The notes under the pieces: model-generated
The model's database searches: none
Seen by the model: the letters and a program-made list of their open reading frames with translations, nothing else
What the model was told of the DNA's origin: nothing
Assembly: GCF_963576615.1 (NCBI RefSeq)
Contig: NC_088713.1
Coordinates: forward strand, 43,488,776 to 43,552,775
DNA length: 64,000 nucleotides
Origin: Watersipora subatra
Taxonomy: Eukaryota; Bryozoa; Gymnolaemata; Cheilostomatida; Watersiporidae
Reading direction: 5' to 3'
Position numbers and translations under genes: made by a program
Shown: positions 1 through 13,100 of the stretch, piece by piece
Numbering within the stretch: the first letter of the stretch is position 1
Layout of the letters: every line of letters starts with the position of its first letter

Positions 1-601
1 AAAGATTGTGAATAACGAAAGAATCTGTACAGAATATTATTTATTGTTAACTTTTGTTTTGTATTATGATAAATTGTTTACTTGCCCCGATTTTTAAATT
101 TATACGCATGGTAAACCGTTCATTCCTACCAAAGATTCATAGATGGAACGGAGTTCCTCATTAATTTCTTGCATTTAATCCTATGGCTCTGAGGCTATAC
201 AACCCTTTTTTGTAATGGATTCTCTACTTGATAATACTGTCTGAGGTTTTGCAAAAGTTTCAAGGCATGTTATAGGGACTTTAGCAGGACTTTACTCTCC
301 TATATACTGTTTATTCGATTAAATCGTTAACATATTTTTCATAAAAAAATCTGTATCTAGTATAATTTACAATAAAGTTACCTTCCTGAATGTTTTTTGG
401 ATATTTCCAATTCTCAGTTGAGATGTTCCCAAAGGTGTAGCATTGAGAGGGTACAAAGAACCTTTGACATGACTCTTTTTGCATCCTCAGCACCACTTTC
501 ATAACGACTTGCTGTGAAATGTCAACCAGGTCAAATCTTATAAATCCTATAAGATAAACCAAATCCATCTTATAAAAGCATTTTTTAAGATTACGTTGTG
601 T

Positions 602-725
602 TATTCCCATAAATATATAAACCTTTTATATATGTAGATATATATATATAAAATAGATATATATATATAAACATAGATATATAAAGGTTTATATATCTAT
701 GTTATATATATCTATGTTATATATC
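602..725. repeat. AT-rich inverted repeat / microsatellite
   Basis: Alternating TA tracts contain an inverted repeat in which the stretch near 607-632 pairs with the one near 675-705. It is typical low-complexity DNA able to form a cruciform. No terminal features of a transposon are visible. Confidence 0.6.
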
Positions 726-1771
726 TAGATCCACCCCTGTATGGTTATTCCAGATTGACTAGGTTTTTATTAAATACTTGTAGTAACCCTGGCGATGCCC
801 AGGATTTCTCTCATTTTCAACCTGATAGACTGGTGCAGGTGAATGTTAAAGAGGCGGGTTTTCAGGAGCCGGACAGAGTTTTGATACCAAATGATAATAC
901 TGTGACCTGGCGAATGGTACAACACATACGCGTGTGAAATTCGAGCAAAAATGTGGAAACAACGTGCGTTTACTCAACTAACAGACAGCCACAAGGACAA
1001 AAAGTGAATTATTATTATAAATTAAAATACCCTTTCAATTTCAAATTTGTTTCAAATTTAATTTTTAAACCTCGCCGACAACGAGCTAATCAATCACTAC
1101 AAAGCAAGGGGATAAATATCAAGCACTTTTAAGTTTTTACACAGAAGTACAAATACACAATATTTCTGAAGTATGCTTATAGCTTATAGATTTTTGTCAA
1201 AACTAACACAGATTGAAACTCAACGTAGTATAAATGAATAATTACTTGTTACAAGTGCTACAAGCTCTCTAACCCTTTGTTACAAGCTCCACAAATGTGT
1301 CTGGGAACAGAGATTTAAAAGCATCCCTTGACCTACTGTATGTCAGAGTACAAGGTTTGTGACAACAGCAATCAAAACAGTAAAACGTCCTCTCATTATT
1401 TTGGGAGTTTCATTGCAACCGTGAGGCTACAATGTTTAAAAGGCACAATGTTATTAAAATATACATTGTTGTACACAAACATCCATATACCCAAGTATAT
1501 ATATACATGTATCTATACATATATACAAACTACATGTAGGCTACCCTACATAAAATATAAATTATTATATATAGAATATATATTATATTTACTGTATACA
1601 TGCATAATATACGGTATATTATATTTACTGCATATATGTTATTGTATATTTAATATATAATAATATTTATACTTTATATAATACAATTGTTAAATGCTCA
1701 GCTATCCAAAAAAAGAACCTCTCATTGGTTGATGGTCATTCTCCATTGACCAATGAAATGTGATTGTTGAG

Positions 1772-1801
1772 TCATTCTCACACTCGCTAGTGTGAGAATG
1801 A
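1772..1801. repeat. Perfect 13-bp-arm hairpin
   Basis: Arms 1772-1784 and 1789-1801 are exact reverse complements around a 4-base loop. It lies in AT-rich intergenic DNA with no coding neighbour. It could be part of a decayed element. Confidence 0.6.
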
Positions 1802-2994
1802 GCACCTTGTATTCCATCTTTCTGAAGTCATCACCTGATAAGAGCAGGCCTATGTCTGCTTGAAACAAATCTGTAGTGATTAACCAACAGCTGAGTGCTC
1901 TATTTTATACATTATGTTATGTTGTATTTATTTATTTAGAGATATATGGGAGTCTAAGCAGCTCAAAACACGAGTGGTAGACTGATCACAAAAAAGCCGT
2001 TGTATGAATTACGACATTTTAAAAACATTGTAATTCATACGAAGGCTTCCTTTTCATTCTTTACCAGCTTCTTCAGCTATAATCTTATCTACTTTACTAC
2101 CACATACGTAAATATGGATGTTAGCATATCCTGACTTGCTGAGACTTATTTCTAAAGAAGAAAGATTGTAATTAACTTATCTAAAGGGGTACTTTTTTTG
2201 CTTTTTTACTTGGGTTTTAAGAATATGAAACGATGAAGGTATTGTCAATTGCCAATGAAGTTATTCCAAACGATGAACGTATTGCCAATTGCCAATAAAG
2301 GTATACCAAACGATGAAGGCCAATTCTCTCTGCCGCAGTCAGTCGAGGTGACTAAGACTATCTATGGATATGGTTTACATATGATAGCAGATCTCCAATC
2401 ATCTTGATTACAAGCAGTTGTCTGCCAAGAGGTAGATAAGGTAGATAAGGTTGTCTGCCAAGAGGTAGATAAATATAAACTGCAAGCTTGAGCTTATGTG
2501 GATCTACCTTCATTTTTAATCCCTCTTCGCTACATCATTTTAGCGAAGTCAGGGCCTTTTATGATTTTGCTTACCATCATATAGTTATGAGTATAATTGT
2601 TATATTATCAATTATTTGAGTATTATAATTAATAAAATGTATACGTTTGAAGTTTACACTGACTCTAAATAGAAATACAGAAAGATAATAGCTGCATTGT
2701 TTCAAAAAGAAAATATTCATCTTGCATTTTTATTGGCTGAATCTGTGAGTTTGACCGATCGCTCAAGAAATTTTGTGAGGTGAGACAGCCCAGCTGGAAT
2801 GTTTCACCCCGGGTTTTATTATTATGTGAACTTGAAAGAATTTGATTGGAAAATGATATAAAAATGTAAATGAGATGCGTCTATTTTGGGCATATATTGC
2901 GAATGGTACAAAATCATACAGCTGTCTTACGATCAGTGAAATCATTGTTTGACTCCGCAGCAAAATTTTAACACTAAATCCAGAATCTTTACTA

Positions 2995-3115
2995 TAATAA
3001 TAGTTCATCTGTCCGTAGCCACAGTTAAAGGTAGAAAAAAGATTGCATCTCAAAGGATTTGAACTCACAATATTCAGTTTGGTAGACTGCCACTCTGATA
3101 CATCTGCCCCAAGAC
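2995..3115 (-). mobile_element. tRNA-derived SINE copy
   Basis: On the minus strand a tRNA-like head carries a box B-like GAGTTCAAATCC and a plausible box A upstream of it. The following tail, with a motif reading CTACGGACAGATGAA, recurs in other copies in this window, for example near 7912-7945. The family assignment is inferred from the pol III box arrangement and the copy number. Confidence 0.5.
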
Positions 3116-3117
3116 AC

Positions 3118-3206
3118 AGTTAGATGTTGGAAAAAATGATTGCACTGTACAGGATTCGAACTCACAACATTAACTTTGTTAGACCAACACTTCAACACCT
3201 GCTTCG
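3118..3206 (-). mobile_element. tRNA-derived SINE copy
   Basis: The minus strand contains GAGTTCGAATCC (box B-like), followed by a body that resembles the adjacent copy at 2995-3115, including a GTGCAATC stretch just after the box. The two lie head to tail. Confidence 0.45.
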
Positions 3207-3736
3207 GAAGGCATTGACTGCCTTATTACAGATTGGAATAATTGTGCAGATAGCTATTACACCTGACGATCTCTAACAACGCGTCAGATTGCCAGGGCAC
3301 TAGAACATATTTACCGCATGTACATATATACAGGCACATATATAACATATGTATATATATACAGGAACATATATACCGATGTACATAGCCAGGCTTAAAC
3401 CTAAAAAACTTCCACAAATAATTAATGCACAGAAATAACTAGAATTATAGAAATATATGGTGTATTATGAATTGCACATAAATAATTAAAAGAAATTATA
3501 ACAAAAATAATATAACAGCATAAAAAAAGATGTGAAGCAATCTGAAATGTAACAACATTGTTAAATTGGTCAAATACTTAACAACATAAATCTCCCCACA
3601 TTACTTCTAAAGAAATCTACTGGAGAATGGTGACACAAAACAGCAATGTAACACCTTCACATCTAATTCTTCCTTTCAGAAAATAGGTCACATACAAAAG
3701 TAACTGAAAATCATGCAGTATTGTGAAGTATATGGG

Positions 3737-4143
3737 TCAACTATGGTGGACTGTAGGCATAATGTCAAGTTTTTGAACAGATTCTGATTGGGTAATATTT
3801 GATAAGCTATCATTGGTTGGCTGATCCCCTACAAGCGGACTGGGTTGGTCTGAAAGGACAACATTGCAGTCAAACTGAATACTGGAGAAATCATGATACG
3901 ATAAAGTTGGGTCAATCATATCGGGTGAATATCCTGGTATGTCTGTGAGTTGAGAAGAGCTGACGAGTGATGAAATAGCATTTGGACACATGTCAACAGG
4001 TACTTGTAGGTTTGATTTTAAGACATCTGACTGATTTGATGGTGGCTTGGACTGGTTTAACGGTGACTCCTCTGTTATCTCATCTAAACTGGTGCAAGTG
4101 GAGGCATCGCACTTGCTGGGTTGACTTTTGACAAAAGGATGAG
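3737..4143 (-). CDS. Zinc-finger gene, terminal coding exon 7
   Basis: The acceptor is TTTTTACAG. It encodes a Ser/Pro/Asp-rich C-terminal tail with no fingers and ends at a stop at 3737-3739. The frame joins exactly to exon 6 (phase 1). I did not find a clear AATAAA just downstream. Confidence 0.85.
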
Positions 4144-7100
4144 CTGTAAAAATCCAGACTGGTATTTCAGTATAAGACCATACAAAATATAAGAACCTAC
4201 AAAAAAGGTTGAAAATCTATATTAAACGTAATTCAGTGGAGAAGGGATAGATCTAAACGAAGGGGGGCAACTCCCATAAAATGTGTACATCTGGATGATG
4301 AGGATTCAATCTTATTAATAAAATAGAATAAATTAAAAAGTTGACAACTCAATACTAAACCTAATTTAGTTGTGGAGGAGACAAATCTGAATGAAAACAA
4401 GCAGTGTATGAATGACATTGAAGTAATCTGCTTAAATGGAAGATGAAAACTCCCATCCAAAATACGATTCTGCATGAAAAGGAATCAATTTGTCTATTGA
4501 ATTTTACTGATCAAACATTAGTTATAAATACAAGTGTGTCTGGTAGTGCTCATTTCAAGGACACACAGCTCTAAATTGAAGCTAGATAGCCTGACTTGTA
4601 ACACCATTTATTAGTTTCCTTTAAAATCAATGCAATCAGTTAAAACACCCCTTACTTACCATGTGCAGCCTTGTGTCTCTCTCACTCACCAGCTGTGATA
4701 ATACAACTACACCCCCTTACTTACTATATGTAGCCTTGCGTCTCTCTCACTCACCAGCTGTGATAATACAACTACACCCCCTTACTTACTATATGTAGCC
4801 TTGTGAGTCTCTCACTCACCAGCTGTGATAATACAACTACACCCCCGGTACTTACTATGTGTAGCCTTGTGTCTCTCACACTCATCAGCTGTGATAGTAC
4901 AACTACACCCCCTTACTTACCATGTGTAGCCTTGTGTCTCTCACACTCGGCAGCTGTGAGAAAACTCTTCTCACATATGAAACCACACTTGTGAAAAGCG
5001 GTTGAACTGTGCTTGCTAAACATGTGCTTTGTATAGCTCCTCCTTGACATCCAGCTTAGCCTAAAAGAGATGCGCAAGTGCACACAATTTCTATAATACT
5101 CAATCATTCGCTGCGTGTACACGTATACATAACTGTTGCTGATCAGTTTGTCCTGACAAAGTTGTCCATGCTTAATTAAGGAGTTACGTTATGAAGATCC
5201 CGTCGTTAAGCGATTCCATCGCTGAACAAATCTCTCCCGTGACTCTCTGTTGATCAACATTTTGCTAGTATGAAATTGTATTGAAATACATACATCCTAT
5301 TTACGCTGTACTGTACTTCCTCACCTGTCCTCTACTTACTATTGGCTTTCTTCACAATTAGTATAAATTTTTAAATTTAAGGTTAATACAAAGTTTAAAT
5401 TAAATTAGTACATTAAAGTTTAATTTTTTCATTTAGTTTTTGCGTAGGCACATGCGCGTAAACAAATGTTAGACTTTGACAGAGTACATTGAGTATATAC
5501 ATATCACAGATATATATATATATATACGTATATTGTATCACATAACTACATGTACATACTGTATATATACCGTAAAACCTCTAATTGAACGCCACCTCTA
5601 TTTGAACGCCGCCTCCAATTGACCGCCACTATAGAAAAAAGGTTTTTCTATAGGTATATGTACATATAATATATATATAGTATATGTGGTTTACACTGTA
5701 AAGTAAAGTGCTCAATAATCGAGTCAATTAGAGCTGTGTATGAAGTTTATTAAAAACTACCGGTTAAAATCATTACTACTATTAGTTTCACGCAATCGCG
5801 TTGCAATCTTCAGGTAGAATGACTAAAATGTATAATGTACAAGCTATAAAATTACTTTATAAAGCTGAGGGCTCAATACTATTGTATGATTTATATATGT
5901 ATATGTATATATATAGTATACAGCAAAGATGTAGCCAAATTATGTTATTGAGCTAATTAGGTGCTTTCTAGCATGCCGGCATGGGGATATCAGCTCACTT
6001 CTAGCGGTAAGGCTGGCTAACTTCGGTTCGAATATGATAAAGTACTTTTCCCATAGACATAACTGGCAAGATTTTGTTGAGCGCGGTCATACAACACATC
6101 AACAAAATCTTGCACTATTTCACTATTAACTATTTCACATTTAAATACCTTTATAGTTGTTTTATTTTTCTCTCAATTTATCCAAACTGCCAAAAACACT
6201 TTTCTCATGAATGGAAGTTTAAAAGTTAGAATGGTAAATGTTGAATACGTGAAATAAAAATAAAATTTTTGTACAGACTTTTTTATTATCCGAGCAACAT
6301 CGGTAATTCATTTAGTATTTTCTGTAGTAAGAGCAGTGTCTGCCCATCGGAAGTAACGCTAAAATCATTACAATAAAATGTTGCCTCGCACAGAAATCGA
6401 ACCCAGGACATCAGATTTAAAGGCTAGCGTACTACCACTACACTACTCAGTGGCCTTACTGATACACAGGATAATGCTCTATCTACTCAAAACAATCTCT
6501 CACAGTGCATGAGACTCGCAAATGTACTAGTTACATATAACTTACATTTCATGTTTAATTTAATTTAATTTCATGTTTAATATTTTGCATTTAAATATCT
6601 GTCAGACAGATTTAAGTACTGTATACGACAAACTTCAAAGTGCAGACAACTATACAAGGTGCTTATATAGACCAGAAGGCACTAAGCTAAAAAGATACTT
6701 TGTAACTAGCGTTGACTAAAATTATACTAACTAGCCTACAGCTAAACAAGCTCCAAAATGTTGGAGTTGTCTACTCAAAGGGAATCCCACTCACCTGCAG
6801 AGCAAGCAAGTGTACTTTCTGTTTTTGCTGAATGGTCTCCTCAAGGATCGTTTAGCAATACGGGAGCTTATGGTGACTGAGGGAACATCTGAAACTCTTT
6901 CTGTGACAGCATCTGTAGGGTCAGCACTACCAGTTTCCTCGCTGCTATTGTCTGGCACTTCTTTGTGGTGCATTAACACGTGCAACTTTAGTTGGGTCGT
7001 CTGTCGGCACTTATAAGAACAAAGGTCACACCCGATTGGCTTCTCATTCGTATGCCTCATCATGTGCTTCTTTAAGTTCCCGAGCTCACATGTCGAGTAG

Positions 7101-10100
7101 GAGCACAGGCTACACTAAAAAGTACAATGATGCACTAATGAGTATAACTTAGGCACAATCATACTTTAACATACGAGCTTAATGCATTCTGGGACTGAGG
7201 TTGTATGTCAATTTACTCGTGTCTTAAGGCATTACTTCCTATATAAAATAACTAAATACAAATTAATCCGCTACCATACTATGGAAAACCACATAAATCA
7301 AGATATTACAGTGGAAAAACATGTCTTAATTGTTGTAATTTAGTAAATTATGCTAAAAAGTAACAAATGCCTATATAGTTGCTAAAATATGCAATAAAAT
7401 GTACCATTACTGTGTACACTACTGTAAATCTTTACCTTTGAGACAGACGCAGTGATTAACAGCCTGAAAGACTGGACAGCAATGCATTCAATACACTGAA
7501 ATTTTGTGACGCTACGCAACAGAAACTTTGAATTTAAATTAAATGAATTTAGCTTACTAAAAAAACACCTAAAGTTCAGTTTTAATCCTTTACTAAACTT
7601 ACTTTATTTTTGTCATCGTAATTTTTTATTATCCGGTTTGGCACATTTTGCTTTTCGTTCACTGCAACTTTTAGCTGACCTTTTAAAAACTTTTTTTAAA
7701 CTGATTCGAGAAGAAAGACCGAGCGATGATGTTCTTGAAAGTGGTCTCTTGCATACTTGTTATCAAAAACCGGCTTGTATACTCGTATCTCAAAGATTGT
7801 TCGTATCTCAAAGATTGTTCGTATCTCAAAGAAGAAACTTGCTCAAAATGCATCTCATATCTGGATTTTCTCATATGTTGGGGCACTCATATATCAAAGT
7901 ATGATTGTATAATTTTTACTATAATAAGAGCCATGTCCACCTGTCCGTAGTCACTCTCAGAGCATGAGGAAAAGGAATTGGTCCACACAGGAATCAAACC
8001 CGGATATTTGGATTACCAATCTAAGAATATTTGTGCCCGTAGTTATCACACATGACGATCTCTAACGGTGCATAGAACTGTCAACATACAAGTCTTCAAA
8101 TACTCGAACAGACATGGCTTTATTAAGAGCCATGTCTGTTAGACTAAGTATCTAAAAATATCTGTGGTGGGAATCAGCAGCCCCTTCTAAGTTTAGCAAA
8201 TATCTCTTCAGCCCAGTTCTCAGTCTACACTATGCATAACAATCTTTGCTGTAATAAGAGGCATGCCCATCCATTCATCTGTTCGAAATAAGGTTGGAGC
8301 AAAAGATTGCATCGTACAAAATCCAAACTCGTACGTAATAAATTGAAAATTAGCATAAAAAGTGCATACCTTGTGGGGTTTATCTCCATTGTGCATTCGC
8401 ATATGTTTCTGGAGGCCCTGCTTCCTGTAGGTTTGAAAGTCACATTTATCACAAGTGAACATATTTCCTGAAACAGTCCAAGTATAATACATGGTGATCA
8501 ATTGAGATTGATAAAAAAACAAAAATGTTTAATTATTAAAAATTATATATTATATATAAAATATTATATATAATATATAATATTATATATATTATTATAA
8601 ACAATATATATATTATATAATATATTATATATAATATATACATTATATATAAAATACTATATATAATATATACTATTATATATAATATATATATTATACA
8701 TTATATAATATATTACATATAATATATATATATATTATATATAATATATACTATTATATAAAGACAAACATATATATTATATATCATATAATATATATAA
8801 TATAATTTGGTATTATATTATATATAAAATATATAATACCAAATTATATATATTATATATAACATAATACCAAATTATATTGTATATATTATATGATATA
8901 TATTATATATATTGAATATTATATAAAAGTAGAAAAATTATTTAGGTCAATATCTCAGGGATCACTGTTAATATTGATGCTGAGGTTTTTTCACGACATT
9001 TTCATGACCTTTATACAAATATACTAGTTCTCAATAATATCCACACTGCACTATATTGACCAATGAAGTTACGCGCTCAAAACAAATTACCTATCAAAGT
9101 TTCAAATTGGTGGGGTAAGAAATGTTAGTCCAAAGTTCCAAAAGTACTCAAGGATTCAAGGCTAAAGAGCAAAACAGAATTGCAGAATTATCTATTTTTT
9201 AATTTATTACTTTATTGGCAATAATTTTATTCTAAACAGAAATGTTTTCCAAATTATGTCATATCAAAAACACCAATCAGCATTTCTTGTAATTTGTCAA
9301 ATGCAGAAAGTATACTCATCACTAACTCAATTGACCAATGAGATGCAAGCAAAACAAAAAAGCTGAAAAAAACCCAAACAACATGGCATTTAGTGCCAGA
9401 TCCATAGCAAACTCGTACTAAACCAATCCATAGCTAAATATTGAACTGCATGGTCCATTATTGACAGTCATAAAAGCATTTCAGCACTTGACGAATTTAA
9501 ATCAACACACAAAGATTCCACATCATTGATGAGCAAGTCTTCGGGCATCACAGCTGATAAGCCGGAAGCTTTTAAAAATGTCATAGACTATAGGCCAATA
9601 AATGCTGTAATCACAACTACTAACTGCGCAAATGCAACTTAACCAACTGTAGTAATTTTTATAGATAATGTAATAGTTTTGCATCGTAATAATAATAAAT
9701 TAAAAAAATGTACTCACTACATTGGCTGGCTGTTGCAAGAAACTTTGGCACATCAACTAGTTAGCAATACAATTTTGTTGAAAATTAATTATGTCCATGC
9801 TTTTTTAATGTTTCATTTACAAATATAATTATATAAAACTAAGTGTTTGTTGGTCTGACACTCGTATGTCCAGTTATAGCAATAAATTTATAGGAATGAC
9901 AAACCTCCTCACACTGGGATTGAACTCACAAAGACCAGTTTTGCAGACAGGCACAGTAACCACTACGCAACGTGGCTACACTTCCATACTATGAAATAAT
10001 TGTACACATAGTTAGTATACCGGCTAATCTTTAATGGCAATTGGTTAAAATATGAGCTCTTCACACTTCAGTTAGTATGCGTGAACCACTAGAAACAAGC

Positions 10101-13100
10101 GTGCCCAGATTTCCCTAAAAATGCTATAAATATATGTCTAAAATAGCATATTTGAGGAAATCTATATCTATAAAGATTTAATTAAATTAACTATTATTGA
10201 TTTCATATATAATGTATATAAATTTAATTAAACTTATATCACACACAGAAATGCGCAAACACCTTCATTTCAAAGTTGGAATGGTAAATGTTGTATATGT
10301 TGATTAAAAATAATTTTCTGTGCAAAAACCTTTTTTATTACCCGTGCAACGCCATGCATTCAAATAGTTTACAAATAAAACGAAAAAATATTAAAAAATG
10401 CAAAAAATTAAATTAATTTGAATGATAGAGTAATTTTTTCTACAAACTCACTTTACTACTGTATCCACATATAACTAAAGCCACTATCCCTTGTGTTTAG
10501 GGCACAATAGCAATAAAAACTTTGTTTCTTACACATACATGTATAACTGAAGTTTTTATATATAATCAAGGCTTCTAGTTTCAGCTTTTTACATGTAACT
10601 ACACAAAACACTACCATTAGGTTTCCACTAGGGTTGCACGATAGCTCGATAGTCGACTGCGATAGTCGGTAGTTGTCATCTCGATATAAATATGTTGCCT
10701 ATTTTTAGCCTATCAAAACATCCGAAACTTATATATCGTTATCAAATAATAAAAAAGAATATAACCCGATAGTTTTGCAAGTAGTTTTAATTGTTTCTTC
10801 TGCAGATTTTTTTCTGCAGCTTTTCCTTTTCCCATTGCTTCCCAAAATCCTTGATCTTTTCAGGCACGTGTGGTCATCTTACTAGTGAAGTTATCTTCTC
10901 GATAATATGATAGTTTTACCAGCTGCCAAGTCACGCGATAACTATCGGTGAACTCTGTCTGCTCATTAATAATTTGATACTATCGTTATCGGCGGAAAAA
11001 CTCCAACGATAGTCGATCACACCTTTCCAAACTACAAATGCCATCCTTAGTTTCCATGCTTCAAACGGATTCGGAGTTTCTTCTCTTCCGAATTATAGAA
11101 ACAGTAAAATACAAATGAAATCGATGCCACTTCGCTTCGCAAAATTTGTGTGAAGGCAATCGCAATGAGACTCGATGGATTTGAATTGATAATACCCAGC
11201 TCAGCTTTCCCAAGTTAAGGTAAAATAATTCAGCGCATTTCATCACACTACGATGCGGGTATATTCTAATTACTATTCCCCATGATAGGTTGCTCATAAA
11301 CAATGATGAAAGACCTCTCCCTAGGCTTAGAAAAAATTTGTTTTTACGAATAGCGATTGTCGTTCATAGCACCTTTGAAGTAGTAACTGTATAACAAGTC
11401 CTAAATTATGCTACTGTTTTGTAATATAGAAAAATATTAACATCACTAACCCTTTGGCTGGGGAAACGACAAAAATGTCGTTTATCGGTTGCGCGGGCAA
11501 ACGACATTTACGTTGCTTTCGGTAGACGTTTATAATGCTGTCGCCTAGTAACGTTAACCAAAGGATATGAATGCTAGTAAGTTTTAAATATCATCGGCAA
11601 GATATTAGTCGATGAATTACCATATAATACGATTAGAGGCGTTGCTTTGTGCTAAAAGCTAAAGAAATCACGCCTCCTTAGAAAAGAATAAAAGTTGGAA
11701 AAACCAGCCAACACCGGCTCGACGTTCAAAATGATAAAATAAAAATTTATTTGATCCTGCGATCTAGTGATTTTTGTCTGATCAGAATAAAAATAATTCA
11801 GATGATAGAAGTGATGTAAACTGTTTGGACTTTTAATATTCTTGGAATATACAGAGAAAAACGATCATTATGGTAGCTCGCACGGCTACGTTATAGCCAT
11901 GGACTCTACCGAAAGGAATGCTTCCAAGCATTTCATACAGGGGCAGTTGTACATGGTTGTAGTTTTTTTGTAGTAGTAAATATGTAAATGAATGTTTGAG
12001 TACAAAAGATTTTGTTCATAGAAATAAATTTCAGTTTGAGCTATGCATGTTCATAAAATACCGATTTTATTGAAATTTTATGTAAATTGTCGTGTAATTG
12101 AAATAAATTACACGACTTTAGGGTGTTTTTGCGGGGCTTTAACCCAGCCAAAGGGTTGATAATCAATAAAATTCATTTAAGATCAGGTATCCTGGCTGAG
12201 TTAGTACAACAAGTGTATGAGGCATGAATTAAAAAGTGATAGCGACCCGAAACCGAGTCTACATTAACAAGTTCTGTTTTGAAGAGCACATCGTTAGTCT
12301 TAAAAAGATCGATAGTTCAACTTTGAATCATCGAAACGGTAGGGTGCGAGTCCGTAGGCAGAGGTAAACTCCGAATCCATTCGAATCATGGAAACCCAGT
12401 ATATCTGTATCCAGGGGTCAAGGTTAGAATTATAGACAATTTTTGACAATGCTCTAACTCGTCACATTAAGATTGGTACACCGACACTGTAACACTTACA
12501 CTAATCGATCGTCTTTGTATTTATAAACAATTGCGCAGCAGGTGTTCTTTGTTTTGTCGACACATATAATGATCCATCACAACGAACTAGAATGTCGCCA
12601 AAGTTGTATATAAAAGAGTTATAACTTAATACGCGCGTCGTTTTTCTCCCCCAAATGCGACGACATTTAGTAACATTCAAATCGAATTTGAGAAGTCATC
12701 CGATTTTTACGTAGTAGGAAGCAAAAACTTCACATAATCTTTCTACGTTATCTGGAATTTATGTTATAGAAGATATACGTTATATGAGTGTCTACTGTAA
12801 TTGGATTAATATCAACCCTTTTCTACCAAAAACTACACATTTTAGACATAAATGCACTTGTTTCACACCTGTATGAACCCTGAGATGGTTTGTAAGATCT
12901 CCTTTCCAAGCTGTGCTGTAGACACAGTGCTCACAACGGAAGACTGTGTTGTTATGAGTGCGCATATGGTTTGATAGGCCATGTGACCATTTGCTGCGGT
13001 ACGGACAGAGCTTGCATTTGTATTTCTCTTCCCGGTCCGCAGCGGGTCTCTTCCGTGTGGATGGACACTTCCTGTGACCACAATCAGCGATGAAAACAAA

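Larger units (their letters stand above)
1..2990. other. AT-rich non-coding stretch
   Basis: I see no supportable gene here. The stretch holds AT dinucleotide hairpins at about 600-725, a short perfect hairpin at 1772-1801, and imperfect tandem duplications of a roughly 43-bp unit at about 2225-2325 and of a short unit at 2430-2475. A 60-codon open frame at 755-937 has protein-like composition but no splice sites, no family match I know, and no neighbours that support it. Confidence 0.5.

Noticed and set aside
755..937. 60-codon open frame with mixed, protein-like composition
   Set aside because: No recognised family, splice sites or neighbours; the length is within chance.
4651..4920. Regularly spaced 65-bp repeats, superficially CRISPR-like
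   Set aside because: The units are contiguous with no unique spacers and derive from a eukaryotic exon-intron junction.
6378..6456. Possible tRNA gene
   Set aside because: Pol III boxes are present but the ends do not pair as an acceptor stem; other tRNA-like copies in the window point to SINEs.
12863..13099. 78-codon frame starting MFSSLIVV over exon 3
   Set aside because: It is out of register with the zinc-finger frame, which alone has Cys/His spacing and matching splice phases.
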